DNA of 64,000 nucleotides from Treponema sp. (GTDB taxonomy: Bacteria > Spirochaetota > Spirochaetia > Treponematales > Treponemataceae): positions 1-64,000 of the forward strand of contig JAAYNH010000100.1 in assembly GCA_012520945.1 (NCBI GenBank), read 5' to 3'. A model generated the notes under the pieces. That model worked only from the letters and a program-made list of their open reading frames with translations. It was not told where the DNA came from and made no database searches. Numbering within the stretch: the first letter of the stretch is position 1; each line of letters opens with the position of its first letter. Positions 1-9,739 of this stretch are shown one piece after another. A program made the translations under genes and the position numbers.

Positions 1-612
1 CCTTTCCCGACATTTATGATTGAAATGAAAAGTGGATACCCTACTCAAAAAATAAAACTAAATAAAGGAGACGTTTTATTTTTATATACTGACGGCATAG
101 AAGAAGCAAAACGATTATACAAAAATGACGATGGTGAAAACATTAGATTCATGCATAATTCTGACTCAATCGTTACAGATAAAGAAATTAAAGATGCTAT
201 TGACGGTGAAGAAATGAGCTCTGAAAGAGTTTCAGATATTATCGAAGCTGTTTTCAAAAAAGAAAAATATATTTTGACACGACAAAAAAATCCCATAACT
301 AATTATGATGAAAAACTCACATTTGATTTTTCTTCTTGTGATGGAACGTCTGAAGATGTAATTATGGCATTAGTATGCGTTGAAAAAGTTTTCCGTTTGT
401 ATAAAATTAATACCTCGAATGATTTTGAAACAGTAACGGTTGACAAAAAAGTAGATACATTTTTACAAAAACATTTTGAGCAATATAATTATTATTGTGC
501 AAATAAAGACGAACATCCCAAAAAAGAATATAAAGATGAGTATTTAATATATAAAAACATTTTAGAAGATGAACAATTTGATGATTTAACATTAATTGCA
601 CTTAAAATTTAA
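1..612 (+). CDS. SpoIIE-type PP2C serine phosphatase, C-terminal part (cut by window edge)
   Basis: The frame is open from the first base (reading P-F-P-T-F before the first Met at base 16), so this is the 3' end of a longer gene; about 203 residues are visible. The segment GDVLFLYTDGIEEAK matches the conserved motif of the SpoIIE/RsbU PP2C-like domain, in which the Asp helps bind the metal, and the protein ends with FDDLTLIALKI, the usual final strand (DDxT) of that fold. A long insertion lies between the two. Such phosphatases usually dephosphorylate anti-anti-sigma factors or end a sensor protein. The sensor half, if present, lies outside the window, so the input signal cannot be given. 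The phosphatase call is fairly secure; the pathway is unknown. Confidence 0.8.
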   Translation, partial: PFPTFMIEMKSGYPTQKIKLNKGDVLFLYTDGIEEAKRLYKNDDGENIRFMHNSDSIVTDKEIKDAIDGEEMSSERVSDIIEAVFKKEKYILTRQKNPITNYDEKLTFDFSSCDGTSEDVIMALVCVEKVFRLYKINTSNDFETVTVDKKVDTFLQKHFEQYNYYCANKDEHPKKEYKDEYLIYKNILEDEQFDDLTLIALKI

Positions 613-643
613 AATTTTTATTCTAAAAAACCAGATTGCAGTA

Positions 644-672
644 TTGACATTATATAAATATTGATATATTAT
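644..672 (+). promoter_or_regulatory. Promoter of tRNA-Asp
   Basis: TTGACA at 644-649, a 17-bp spacer and TATTAT at 667-672. The predicted start is about 5 bases before the mature tRNA, so little 5' processing would be needed. Confidence 0.8.
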
Positions 673-683
673 GTTTTCATTAA

Positions 684-757
684 GGGGGTGTAGCGAAGGT
701 GGTTATCGCGCCGGCCTGTCAAGCCGGAGATCGCGGGTTCAAGTCCCGTCACTCCCG
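684..757 (+). tRNA. tRNA-Asp (anticodon GTC)
   Basis: A complete cloverleaf. The acceptor arms are GGGGGTG (684-690) and CACTCCC (750-756), with one G-U pair, and the discriminator is G757. The anticodon stem CCGGC/GCCGG encloses a loop with GTC at 718-720, and the T loop contains GGTTCAAGTC. The 3' CCA is not encoded, so it must be added by CCA transferase. It is a single-gene unit with its own promoter and terminator. Confidence 0.97.
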
Positions 758-760
758 GAA

Positions 761-789
761 GAACATCTTTTATGATGTTCTTTTTTTTT
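761..789 (+). terminator. Rho-independent terminator after tRNA-Asp
   Basis: Stem GAACATC/GATGTTC closed by a short A/T loop and followed by nine T residues, starting four bases after the tRNA. Confidence 0.9.
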
Positions 790-889
790 GCATACATATA
801 AAATATATTACCTTCTAAGCTCGGTTTCAACTTGCAAATTATTATAAATCTATGTATAATTATCAAAATTGTTTATAATTGAGGATTTT

Positions 890-2410
890 ATGAGCACTAA
901 CGAAAAAACAAACAAAAAAGGTATATCACCAAAAAAAATTTTAATTAGTATAGGTTCAATAGCAATTTTAGCTATTGCTGTCATTTCTTTTGTTTTCCTT
1001 CCGGCAATGACTCAACGTACAGGAAACAAATTACCACCTTTTGGAAAATATAATGGTAAAGCTATTGAATATGTACCCGATTCTACAATGGCAAATTACA
1101 TGGCATATTATGCAGAACAAGCCAAAGAACAAGGTCGTCAAATTGATAATGAATATTACTCTCTTTTGAGTAATGCTTTTAATTCAACTGTCATAAACAT
1201 GGCTTTTACCGATGAAGTGAAAAAATCAGGTTTTGTTCCAAGTGAAAAAGCGGTTGATAGGGCAATGAGACCATATTTTTATGACACAAACGGTAAATTT
1301 TCACAAAAAATTTTTAGAGACACGCCGAATATTGAAAAAATAAAATTACGTAAAAATATCACAAATAATTTAATTTATAAAAGATATGCAAATGATTATT
1401 TTGGTGATAAAGCCTTACAAAATGATGAAACAAAAACCGGACTTTATGGTACAAAAACCAGTAATAAAGAAATTGATTTTATTAGAAAAATGAATGGAAC
1501 ACAACGTTCATTTGACTTAATTTCTTTTTCAACAACTAACTATCCTCTTTCCGAAGTTGCCGAATTTGTAGAAAACTCCAAAAATCTTTTTGGCAAATAT
1601 AATATCTCCATTGTAAACTTTGACACAGAATCCCAAGCTAAAAGCATTCTAAAACAAATTACAAATACTGAAATTACTTTTGAAGATGCAGTAAAAGAAC
1701 TTTCAATCAAAACTTATTCTACCGATGACGGAAAACTTATTTCAAACTATGAATACCAAATAATAAATATTTTAGCTGATGAAAAATCAATTGAAAAAAT
1801 AAACAATACAAATGTTGGCGAATATTCAGAAGTTATTGCTTTTAAAAACGGTTTCGGTTTTATTCGTTGTGACAGCGAAATTTCTACTCCTAACACAACT
1901 GATGAAGCACTTCTTAACGATGCTCTTTCATATATTAAATCAAATGAAATTAGCAAAATTGAAGACTATTTTGTAAATATTGCAAAAGATTTTTCAACAG
2001 CTGCTTTAACAGATGGCATTGATAAAGCATGTAAAGAATTTGAATGTGAAAAAATAGAAGTTCCACCGTTTCCAATTAACTATGAAAACAATGAATTAAT
2101 TGGGACTATTCCTTCAGATATTGTTCCTCAACTTACAGGAGCACAGTACAATGAAAATTTCTTAAAGACTGCATTTTCATTAAAAAAAGATGAATATTCT
2201 TCTCCTATAATTCTTGGTACAAATGTAATTGTTATCAGAATGAATGAAGAAATTATTGACGATGATTCAAGTGATGATACAATGTCATTTATGTATCCTT
2301 ATTATTCATCACTATTCGATGACAGTTCCATATCAACTTTTTTCTTAAAAAGCAAAAAAACTGTAAATAATGTTATGGATGTTTACTTTAATAAAATGTT
2401 AAAAGAATAA
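890..2410 (+). CDS. Membrane-anchored SurA/PpiD-like periplasmic chaperone
   Basis: A 506-residue protein. A short basic N-terminus is followed by one membrane segment (about residues 17-38), and the rest should lie in the periplasm. The part after the anchor (about 50-200) resembles the helical SurA_N chaperone domain. The middle (about 210-335) has the strand pattern of a parvulin domain (an F-D-L-I-S-F start, then a G-F-G-F-I-R end), without clear proof of isomerase activity. This is the layout of PpiD/SurA chaperones that help secreted and outer-membrane proteins fold. I chose the ATG at 890 because GAGGA lies at 881-885; an upstream TTG at 869 has no such site. It is followed closely by the DUF115 gene. 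Confidence 0.72.
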   Translation: MSTNEKTNKKGISPKKILISIGSIAILAIAVISFVFLPAMTQRTGNKLPPFGKYNGKAIEYVPDSTMANYMAYYAEQAKEQGRQIDNEYYSLLSNAFNSTVINMAFTDEVKKSGFVPSEKAVDRAMRPYFYDTNGKFSQKIFRDTPNIEKIKLRKNITNNLIYKRYANDYFGDKALQNDETKTGLYGTKTSNKEIDFIRKMNGTQRSFDLISFSTTNYPLSEVAEFVENSKNLFGKYNISIVNFDTESQAKSILKQITNTEITFEDAVKELSIKTYSTDDGKLISNYEYQIINILADEKSIEKINNTNVGEYSEVIAFKNGFGFIRCDSEISTPNTTDEALLNDALSYIKSNEISKIEDYFVNIAKDFSTAALTDGIDKACKEFECEKIEVPPFPINYENNELIGTIPSDIVPQLTGAQYNENFLKTAFSLKKDEYSSPIILGTNVIVIRMNEEIIDDDSSDDTMSFMYPYYSSLFDDSSISTFFLKSKKTVNNVMDVYFNKMLKE

Positions 2411-2422
2411 TTTTTTTTTATT

Positions 2423-4081
2423 ATGTCCGAACAACCAATGCAAAAACCTTGTCTGATTGAAACCGGGCAAGGTTTTTCTGTTTTATACAATGAACGTTTT
2501 CTCTATTCAAAATACAATCCTGCAAACGCAATATTACGAACCATTGAAAAATTAAATATTAAAGAAAATACCCTTGTGCTTTGTTTTTCACCTGTGCTTT
2601 TTTATGGTTTGACAGAATTAATTTATAAATTACCTAAAAACTGTTTTATCCTGGCTTTAGAATGTGATGAAAATCTTTATAATTTTTCATTATCGCACTA
2701 TGAAAATATTTTATCTATAATTAAAAAAGAAAACAAAAATTTAACACAAATATTTTCATATGAATTTTGTCCAACAATACGGAGTTTCAGTAAAATATTT
2801 GATGAAGAAAAGTTATTCAAACTTGGAAATTTCAAAAGATGTATTACTCTTAATTTTTCTGCCGGAACCAATTTTAAAACAGTTCAATACGACACTTTTA
2901 CAAAACTTGCCGATGACTTTATAAGTACATTTTGGAAAAATAGAATCACGTTAATTAAAATGGGACGACTGTATGCAAAAAATATTTTCAAAAATATAAT
3001 TGAAAATACAAAAGCTGAACCTTTAATCAAAAACAGTGTAAAACAAAATATTATTGTTTTTGGTGCAGGACCTTCTCTTGATAATATTGCACCACAAATA
3101 AAAAAATATGCTGACAATTATTTTATTATTTCAGTTGATGCTTCAACAATTCCGCTATTAAAACATGGAATCATTCCAGACAGAATTATTGCTGTAGAAA
3201 GTCAAATAGCAAATGAAAAATCTTTTATAGGATTAAAAAACTCAAAAATTCCTTTAATTGCTGATTTAACGTCCCGCACAAATATTATTAATGTAACAGG
3301 TGGAGATAAATATTTTTTCTTATCTGAATATGCAAAGTTAAATTTTTTAGACAGACTAAAATCTGCTAACCTGGTAAATTTCTCAATTCCTCCTGTAGGC
3401 TCTGTTGGACTTGCTGCAATGGAAATTGCATTATTTTTACGATATTCAGAAGATACTAAAATATTTTTTTGCGGTTTAGACTTTTGTTTTGAAGTTGGAA
3501 AAACCCATTGCAAAGAATCTTCTCATATAACATCTTTACTAAATTCTACAAATCGTATTAAAACTTGTGAAAACTTAGATAGCAGTTTTCAAAATAATTC
3601 TTTTTTTTGTAAAGGTAAAGACGGCAAAACAAAAGTTTGTAACTCTACTCTTCTTGGCTATGCAAAACTATTTAGTGCAAGATATAGTATGAAAAAAAAT
3701 ATTTTTGACATCGGTGATGTTGGCATTGACATAGGCTCACGCTATTGCAGTGTCGAAGAAATGATACAAAATACACAATCTGATATTACCTCAAATGAAT
3801 TTAATCATTATAAAAATGATGAATTATCTTTACTAAGAAAAACAAATAAATTTTATGAAACAGAATTAAATGCACTAAAAAAAATCAAGGCAATGTTAAC
3901 AGGAAAAGATAAAACAGAAGATAAGCTCCTAGAAAAACTACTTATAGAAAGAGAATATTTATATTTACATTTTCCAGATGCACATTTAGGTTTAAAAATG
4001 GAAAGAAGTTTTTTAAAACGCATTAGAGCTGAACTTGATTTTTTTATCAAAGATATTGAAGCAAGAATACAAAATAATTAA
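2423..4081 (+). CDS. DUF115 / Maf-like protein (6-hydroxymethylpterin pyrophosphokinase MptE-like domain)
   Basis: A 552-residue soluble protein. The core (about residues 205-370) has the DUF115 pattern: a nucleotide-loop-like VFGAGPSLDN, then SVDAS, PDRIIAVES and FFCGLDFCF. DUF115 is shared by archaeal MptE and by the motility-associated factor (Maf) proteins that add nonulosonic-acid sugars to flagellin. In spirochaetes a glycosyltransferase role on flagellin or surface polymers is the likelier one, but no flagellar or sugar-nucleotide gene is nearby. It starts 12 bases after the chaperone gene, with only a weak A-rich ribosome binding site, so coupled expression is probable. The family call is good; the substrate is unknown. 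Confidence 0.72.
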   Translation: MSEQPMQKPCLIETGQGFSVLYNERFLYSKYNPANAILRTIEKLNIKENTLVLCFSPVLFYGLTELIYKLPKNCFILALECDENLYNFSLSHYENILSIIKKENKNLTQIFSYEFCPTIRSFSKIFDEEKLFKLGNFKRCITLNFSAGTNFKTVQYDTFTKLADDFISTFWKNRITLIKMGRLYAKNIFKNIIENTKAEPLIKNSVKQNIIVFGAGPSLDNIAPQIKKYADNYFIISVDASTIPLLKHGIIPDRIIAVESQIANEKSFIGLKNSKIPLIADLTSRTNIINVTGGDKYFFLSEYAKLNFLDRLKSANLVNFSIPPVGSVGLAAMEIALFLRYSEDTKIFFCGLDFCFEVGKTHCKESSHITSLLNSTNRIKTCENLDSSFQNNSFFCKGKDGKTKVCNSTLLGYAKLFSARYSMKKNIFDIGDVGIDIGSRYCSVEEMIQNTQSDITSNEFNHYKNDELSLLRKTNKFYETELNALKKIKAMLTGKDKTEDKLLEKLLIEREYLYLHFPDAHLGLKMERSFLKRIRAELDFFIKDIEARIQNN

Positions 4082-4134
4082 TTGCTGAATCCTTGTTTAC
4101 AATAAAAATAATATTATTTCTTCTTGAGTTATTT

Positions 4135-5940
4135 TTAATTATCATTAGTTTTCAAAACCGCTAAAAATGCACTTTGTGGTAACTCAACATCGCCTACCAT
4201 TTTCATGCGTTTCTTACCTTCTTTTTGTTTTTCCAAAAGTTTTCTTTTTCGAGTAATATCTCCACCGTAACATTTTGCTAAAACATCTTTTCTAAGTGCA
4301 TTAACTGTTTCGCGAGCAATAATTTGACTTCCAATTGCACCTTGAATTGCAATTTTAAACTGCTGTCTGGAAATTTCATTTTTAAGTTGTTGACAAACAT
4401 GTCGAGCCCTATCATAAGCATTTCCTTTATATGAAAGCTGTGAAAGAGCATCAACGCTTTTACCATTAATTAATATATCGATTTTTACTAATTCCGTATC
4501 TTGATAACCTAAAACTTCATAATCAAAAGAAGCATATCCATGAGAATAACTTTTCAATCGATCATAAAAATCGAACAAAACTTCAGCTAGAGGCATTTCA
4601 TATACAATCTCAACGCGCTTTTGATCCAAATAATGCATATTCGTTTGAACACCACGCTTTTCAGCACATAAAGCCATAATAGAACCTAAATACGTTGCAG
4701 GAGTAATAATAGATGCTTTGATATACGGTTCTTTAGCATTTATAATTTTATTTTGTTCAGGATAATCTGCCGGATTGTCAATAAATTTTTCTTCACCGTT
4801 TGTTAATGTAATTGCATAGCGAACAGATGGAGCAGTAAAAATTACAGCTTGATTAAAATCTCGCTCCAATCTTTCTTGAACAATTTCTAAATGTAATAAT
4901 CCTAAAAAACCACAACGAAAACCATGACCTAATGCTAAAGAAGAGTCTTTTTCAAAAATTAAACTTGAATCATTGAGTTTTAATTTATCCATGCTTTCTT
5001 TCAATTCTTCATAATCATTGGAATCAATAGGATAAATTGAAGAAAAAACAACAGGTTTAACTTCACGGAAACCGCCAAGAGGCTCATCGGCAGGGTCATT
5101 AGCCAAAGTTATTGTGTCTCCAACATTAATATCAGAAACGGTTTTTACTCCGGCAATAATATAACCAACATCGCCGGCATTTAAACTATCTGTTTCTTCT
5201 AATTTAAGACGAAAAATACCCACGTTTTCAACACGATATTCCGTTTCTGTATTCATAAAACGAATGGTTTGTCCTGGTTTTATTGAGCCCCCAAACATTC
5301 GCACATGAACAATTACCCCACGATATGAATCATAGTGACAATCAAAAATTAAAGCTTTTGTTTTTCCTGAAGGATCTGCTACCGGAGAAGGAATACGTTG
5401 TACAATTGCTTCAAATAAATCATCAATGCCAATACCATTTTTTGCTGAAACTAAAACTGCACTATCAGGATCGAGTCCCAAGTCATGATCAATTTGCTGC
5501 TTAACAGCGGGAATGTCTGCAGCAGGTAAATCAATCTTATTAATCACCGGAACAATTTCCAAATCGTGTTCCATTGCTAAAAACAAATTAGAAAGCGTTT
5601 GGCTTTCAACACCCTGTGCAGCATCAACTAATAGCAAAGCACCCTCACAAGAAGCTATTGCTCTAGAAACTTCATAAGAAAAATCAACGTGCCCTGGGGT
5701 GTCAACAAAATTAAGTTTATATTTTTTTCCGTCTTTTGCGGTATAAGGAATTGTTACAGCTTGGCTTTTAATTGTAATTCCACGCTCTCTTTCAATATCC
5801 ATACTATCTAAAATTTGATTCTGAAATTTTCTATCATCAATGATTTGTGCTTTTTGAATAAGTCGATCGGACAATGTTGACTTACCATGATCAATATGTG
5901 CTACGATGCAAAAGTTGCGAATATGTAATAAATCAGTCAT
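4135..5940 (-). CDS. lepA: Elongation factor 4 (LepA), ribosomal back-translocase GTPase
   Basis: A 601-residue protein, the family's normal length. G1 is AHIDHGKST, G2/G3 are RERGITIKSQA and DTPGHVDFSYEV, and G4 is NKIDLP. The LepA-specific C-terminal domain is intact (CYGGDITRKRKLLEKQ, KRMKMVG). EF4 acts on stalled ribosomes and in subunit assembly. It is the last gene of a minus-strand run, 12 bases after the HtrA-like protease gene, and it ends convergently with the DUF115 gene. The 53-base gap between the two stops shows no strong terminator hairpin. The ribosome binding site is weak. Confidence 0.97.
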   Translation of the reverse strand: MTDLLHIRNFCIVAHIDHGKSTLSDRLIQKAQIIDDRKFQNQILDSMDIERERGITIKSQAVTIPYTAKDGKKYKLNFVDTPGHVDFSYEVSRAIASCEGALLLVDAAQGVESQTLSNLFLAMEHDLEIVPVINKIDLPAADIPAVKQQIDHDLGLDPDSAVLVSAKNGIGIDDLFEAIVQRIPSPVADPSGKTKALIFDCHYDSYRGVIVHVRMFGGSIKPGQTIRFMNTETEYRVENVGIFRLKLEETDSLNAGDVGYIIAGVKTVSDINVGDTITLANDPADEPLGGFREVKPVVFSSIYPIDSNDYEELKESMDKLKLNDSSLIFEKDSSLALGHGFRCGFLGLLHLEIVQERLERDFNQAVIFTAPSVRYAITLTNGEEKFIDNPADYPEQNKIINAKEPYIKASIITPATYLGSIMALCAEKRGVQTNMHYLDQKRVEIVYEMPLAEVLFDFYDRLKSYSHGYASFDYEVLGYQDTELVKIDILINGKSVDALSQLSYKGNAYDRARHVCQQLKNEISRQQFKIAIQGAIGSQIIARETVNALRKDVLAKCYGGDITRKRKLLEKQKEGKKRMKMVGDVELPQSAFLAVLKTNDN

Positions 5941-5952
5941 ATTACAATCTTA

Positions 5953-7587
5953 TTAGAAAATGAATGGATTGTCTAGTAGACTGGAAATTAGCATGGCAAC
6001 GTCTAAATAACCGTTTTTACGTTTTTTTGCATAAACCTCAGCATATATAAAATTTTGTTCATGCATAACTTTTACTTTTAAAATTTCAACAGGATCATTT
6101 TCTGAAAAGCTGGATTCATCTGCACTTGAGCCTGGAATAATTGACTTTATGACAAATTTTTTCTTAATATCCGAAACAGGAACAAGTTCCATACCAAAAA
6201 TCGGATACATTGCATTATGCAAAAGTTCACTATCAAAAATTTTTACAACAGGGTTATCAGGTCTACTTTCCAAGCGAATTTTTCGTACAACATTTTTTCC
6301 ATCAACTGTTTTAACTTCAAATGGTACTATTGTATTAGGCAAATAATAAAGTAAAGCATTTTGCATTTTTTCAATTGAATCAATTTCTATATCACCAATT
6401 TTATAAATTAAATCACCTTTTTGTAAACCTGCATAAAATGCAGAACCTCCCGTCATAGTATAAAAAACTTCTACACCAATACCGTCTGAATCAATTGGAT
6501 TAATTTTTTTTGTACGTCCATATGCACCACACCAAGAATGTTCAATTTTACCGCCAATATATAAATTAGGTAAAATTAATTTTAAATATTCAACAGGAAT
6601 TGCAAAATTTAATCCTTCAAATTGTAGCATACCTGCAAAAACAATTCCTTGTACATTTCCTTTTTGATCTATAATCGGCCCACCTGAATTTCCGGTATTA
6701 ACAGCGGCATCAATTTGCATAACAGAGGCAACGGAAAAAAGTTTTCTGTTAAATGCAGAAACAATTCCACTTGTCAAAGTTTTTTCCAAACCAGCAGGAG
6801 AACCAATTGCAAAAATTTTATCACCAATATTAATATTTTGAGATGAACCAAGTTTAAAACAATATTTTGGAGTAACTTCAACTTTTAACAGGGCTAAATC
6901 AAGAGTAGGATCCCAACCGATCACCTTTGCAGGAATTCTAGAATCAGGATCGTCACTCATCTTTACATAAACTCTTGAAAAACCTTTATATTTTGGATCA
7001 ACGTGTTTATCAATCACATGATGATTTGTAACTATGTATCCACGATCATCAATAAAAAATCCTGAACCAATAACTCTTTCAGGAAAGCCAACTCCTTTTT
7101 CAATTTTTACACCTAAGTCTACCCAAATTGTAACAGTTCCATCAATATAATTTGAAATTTTATTTTCATAATTTTTTTGAGATTTTGTATTTAATATCAT
7201 TTCAATTTGTTCATCGAAAAATAAATTAAAATCAAATTCCAAAGATTTTAATTTTTCCGAATTACATGTTTTTAAACTCAAATAATATTTCCATATATCT
7301 AAAAAAGAATTATTTTCAATATGTTTTTTTAATGAATTAAAAACTTTTTCTTCGCTTTTTACAAATATATTTTTTACATTTTCATCAAAACTTGCTGCAT
7401 CAAAAAGATGAATTGCTTTCTCTAGTGCACGAATTTCATCAACTTCTATCAATTTTTCAATTTCTTTAATTTCTGTTTGTCTAATCTTTTCATCGGAATA
7501 TTCAATTGCACTCGGAATAATTTTAATATCATCTGTAGCACAAGAAAAGAAACAGAAAAGAAAAATTAAAATCTTAAAAAATTTCAT
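5953..7587 (-). CDS. HtrA/DegP-type serine protease, lipoprotein
   Basis: A 544-residue protein with a lipoprotein signal ending at Cys16 (lipobox F-F-S-C). An N-terminal helical part of about 150 residues precedes a trypsin-like domain with the complete triad: His190 (in TNHHV), Asp230 (DLALLK) and Ser301 (GNSGGPI). A PDZ-like domain follows (about 365-425, G-L-Q-K-G-D-L-I) and a second, more divergent C-terminal domain may be another PDZ. It probably acts in envelope protein quality control, anchored to a membrane through its lipid. Its start overlaps the end of the upstream TPR gene by 14 bases, which indicates translational coupling. The long N-terminal extension is not typical of DegP. 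Confidence 0.88.
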   Translation of the reverse strand: MKFFKILIFLFCFFSCATDDIKIIPSAIEYSDEKIRQTEIKEIEKLIEVDEIRALEKAIHLFDAASFDENVKNIFVKSEEKVFNSLKKHIENNSFLDIWKYYLSLKTCNSEKLKSLEFDFNLFFDEQIEMILNTKSQKNYENKISNYIDGTVTIWVDLGVKIEKGVGFPERVIGSGFFIDDRGYIVTNHHVIDKHVDPKYKGFSRVYVKMSDDPDSRIPAKVIGWDPTLDLALLKVEVTPKYCFKLGSSQNINIGDKIFAIGSPAGLEKTLTSGIVSAFNRKLFSVASVMQIDAAVNTGNSGGPIIDQKGNVQGIVFAGMLQFEGLNFAIPVEYLKLILPNLYIGGKIEHSWCGAYGRTKKINPIDSDGIGVEVFYTMTGGSAFYAGLQKGDLIYKIGDIEIDSIEKMQNALLYYLPNTIVPFEVKTVDGKNVVRKIRLESRPDNPVVKIFDSELLHNAMYPIFGMELVPVSDIKKKFVIKSIIPGSSADESSFSENDPVEILKVKVMHEQNFIYAEVYAKKRKNGYLDVAMLISSLLDNPFIF

Positions 7588-9562
7588 CTATTATTTCCCC
7601 AAAACAAAAGCCGTTAACCTTAAATGCAAAAATTTTTTTATCACCTATTTCAAAAATATCTAAACCATATGATGAATTTAATTTTTGCATTATTATTTTT
7701 GCTTCATTATTTTTACCAACTTTACCTATCCAATAAAACTCATAACTATCATCTTTAGTTACAGGAATTTCCATGTTTTGTTTTTTTATTAAAACAGGTT
7801 TATGATTTTTTAAAACACAATATACATTTTTGCCGGTTGTAAAATCTCTATAAAAAATTTCTTCATTACCTTGTGCATCATTTGAAAAGCCAATATCATA
7901 AACACCATCATCATCAATATCCCAGCCACAAACTTTTGTATTATTTTCTTTATATATTTCAAAATAATCATTAATGGAATTTCCATCCAAATCACATACA
8001 ACTTTTGATAAATATAATCCTTTTGGAGGATGTAATGTTCCAAACAAAATTTTTCCCATTGTATGTTGTTCTTTTTCTGTCTGAATATTGATATAGTTTT
8101 GTTCATCAAATGAATAAAATTCCGTAACTTCGAATCTTCCATCCATATCATTATCAACATTTCTGAAAAGAGGTAGCCCATTTTCAAATGCAGCATAAGC
8201 AAATTTATTGCCTGTAGATGAATAATAATTAGCAGTTATAATTTGTCCATTTAAAACAGTAAAGTGAATTGTACCATTTACACGTTCGTCTGTTGTAGTT
8301 TTGAAACCGGCTACATTATTTATAAAATTTTTAAAAGTTAGTTGTTTTGCATTTTCAAAAACATATTCAGGAAAAATAAAAGTAATATTGGACTTATCTT
8401 GAAAATTTATATGTTCAATAATTTTAAATTGAATTTCATTTGGAACAAGAATAACATCTTCGCCGGTTTCAAATTTTATTCTAGATACATCCGGATATTT
8501 TGAATATTCAAAGTTCATATTATATTTTGAATAATCCAATTTTATAATTTCATTATTTTTATATTCTGCTTCAAAAGTTAAAAAATCATCTTGTATTTCA
8601 AAAAATTCTACTTTGATTAATTGTCCATTTTCATAATAAGCATAAAAATCTTCAATATAATCTTTTGAATAATCTTTAGTAACAATTCCTGAATAATTAT
8701 TTAACAGTTTAAAATAAATTTCTTTATGAGTATTTTCAATTAATAATGAATAAAATTTTTCAAGTTGTGATTGTTTAAAATTTTTATTACCAATAGTTGC
8801 GAACAAATTTAGTGCTTCATCTGCTGTTTTTAATTGGGTTTCTAAAGCAAATATTATATAATCTAAAGAAATTTTATTTATTTTTTCAAATTCTAAAAGC
8901 ATTTGTTTTTGTTCTTCCTCATCAACGAAATGCGAAGCGTAAATTAAGATTTCAGGAGCAAAACGTTTCCAAGTATCAACAAGTTTTACAAGTTGTTTTG
9001 CCAAAAGAACATCTGTGTCATATGGATTTTCAATTTGAAAAAATAACAAGGCAAATCTTTCATCTCCGGTAAAAACTTTTCGTGCAGTTGAAATGTTTTT
9101 ACGAGCTGCAGAAAAATTTCCTAATCTATAATTCGATTTTGCACGAATAAATTCCGCATCCGAAGAAAAAATCGCAGGTTTTGAATCAAGAATTTTTAAT
9201 GCCTCTCCACTCCTATTTGTATCGCTCATATAATTTGCATATAAAATTCTTGCACTATCAGGATTAATTTCTCTCCACAGATTATTTTCAACTGCTTGCT
9301 TTACACAATCAATTGCCAAATATTTTTTTTCTCCAAGTGCAGCAAGAGAATATGCTTTCAAATAAAGTAAATCACTAAAGTTTTTTTCATATGCTAAACC
9401 ACGTTCAGTTTGCTCAAGAGCCTCTGTCCATTTTCCTTCCAAGGATAAACTTCGTGCAACTTGTGCATAACGTAATGCTGTTCTAAAACTTGCATTATCA
9501 ACTGCAGAAGAAAAGTATTCAAGGGCAAAAATAATTAATATAACTAAAAAAAACTTCTTCAT
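7574..9562 (-). CDS. Secreted TPR protein with EF-hand-like loops; function unknown
   Basis: A 662-residue protein with a Sec signal peptide (about residues 1-20). The first third is helical with TPR-like repeats (for example WTEALEQTERGLAYEKN). The remainder is strand-rich and has the look of repeated Y-E-N-G-Q / K-N-N-E antigen-repeat segments. Three acidic loops near the C-terminus match the EF-hand/dockerin spacing: D470-x-D-x-D-G-x(5)-E481, D524-x-D-x-N-x(3)-D-x(2)-E535, and one starting at D548. They could bind calcium. The ribosome binding site AGGGG (9568-9572) sits inside the end of the adjacent tandem repeat. The gene overlaps the downstream protease gene, so the two may work together in the periplasm. 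I cannot assign a function. Confidence 0.7.
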   Translation of the reverse strand: MKKFFLVILIIFALEYFSSAVDNASFRTALRYAQVARSLSLEGKWTEALEQTERGLAYEKNFSDLLYLKAYSLAALGEKKYLAIDCVKQAVENNLWREINPDSARILYANYMSDTNRSGEALKILDSKPAIFSSDAEFIRAKSNYRLGNFSAARKNISTARKVFTGDERFALLFFQIENPYDTDVLLAKQLVKLVDTWKRFAPEILIYASHFVDEEEQKQMLLEFEKINKISLDYIIFALETQLKTADEALNLFATIGNKNFKQSQLEKFYSLLIENTHKEIYFKLLNNYSGIVTKDYSKDYIEDFYAYYENGQLIKVEFFEIQDDFLTFEAEYKNNEIIKLDYSKYNMNFEYSKYPDVSRIKFETGEDVILVPNEIQFKIIEHINFQDKSNITFIFPEYVFENAKQLTFKNFINNVAGFKTTTDERVNGTIHFTVLNGQIITANYYSSTGNKFAYAAFENGLPLFRNVDNDMDGRFEVTEFYSFDEQNYINIQTEKEQHTMGKILFGTLHPPKGLYLSKVVCDLDGNSINDYFEIYKENNTKVCGWDIDDDGVYDIGFSNDAQGNEEIFYRDFTTGKNVYCVLKNHKPVLIKKQNMEIPVTKDDSYEFYWIGKVGKNNEAKIIMQKLNSSYGLDIFEIGDKKIFAFKVNGFCFGEIIDEIF

Positions 9563-9580
9563 ACATACCCCTATAAAAAG

Positions 9581-9721
9581 TTACTGAGAAAATTTCAATT
9601 TTCGAAAATAACTTTTTATTGCACTTTCGCAATGAAATGAGAAAGTGCAGTATATTAGCAAGTTTGTTTTATACAAACTTGACAATGAGTAGAGAGGCGC
9701 TATTTTAGCCGAGCTACTCAT
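9581..9721 (-). CDS. Possible 46-residue small protein inside repeat copy 1
   Basis: An ATG at 9721 is preceded by AGGGGG (from the end of repeat copy 2) at a suitable distance. The frame runs 46 codons to TAA and reads M-S-S-S-A-K-I-A-P-L and so on. The copy-2 frame differs from it by two synonymous Tyr codon changes and one Ile/Val change, which is what selection on a protein would leave, although three changes are too few to prove it. No homology or domain is recognised. The main alternative is that the frame is a by-product of a hairpin repeat. Confidence 0.3.
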   Translation of the reverse strand: MSSSAKIAPLYSLSSLYKTNLLIYCTFSFHCESAIKSYFRKLKFSQ

Positions 9722-9739
9722 TAATCCCCCTATAAAAAG

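Noticed and set aside
669-866. Minus-strand open frame over the tRNA-Asp gene
   Set aside because: It covers the tRNA and its terminator and has no ribosome binding site; translated tRNA is a common false protein call.
7810-8202. 130-codon minus-strand frame within the TPR gene
   Set aside because: It is an out-of-frame shadow rich in Met, Ile and Lys from AT-rich codons.
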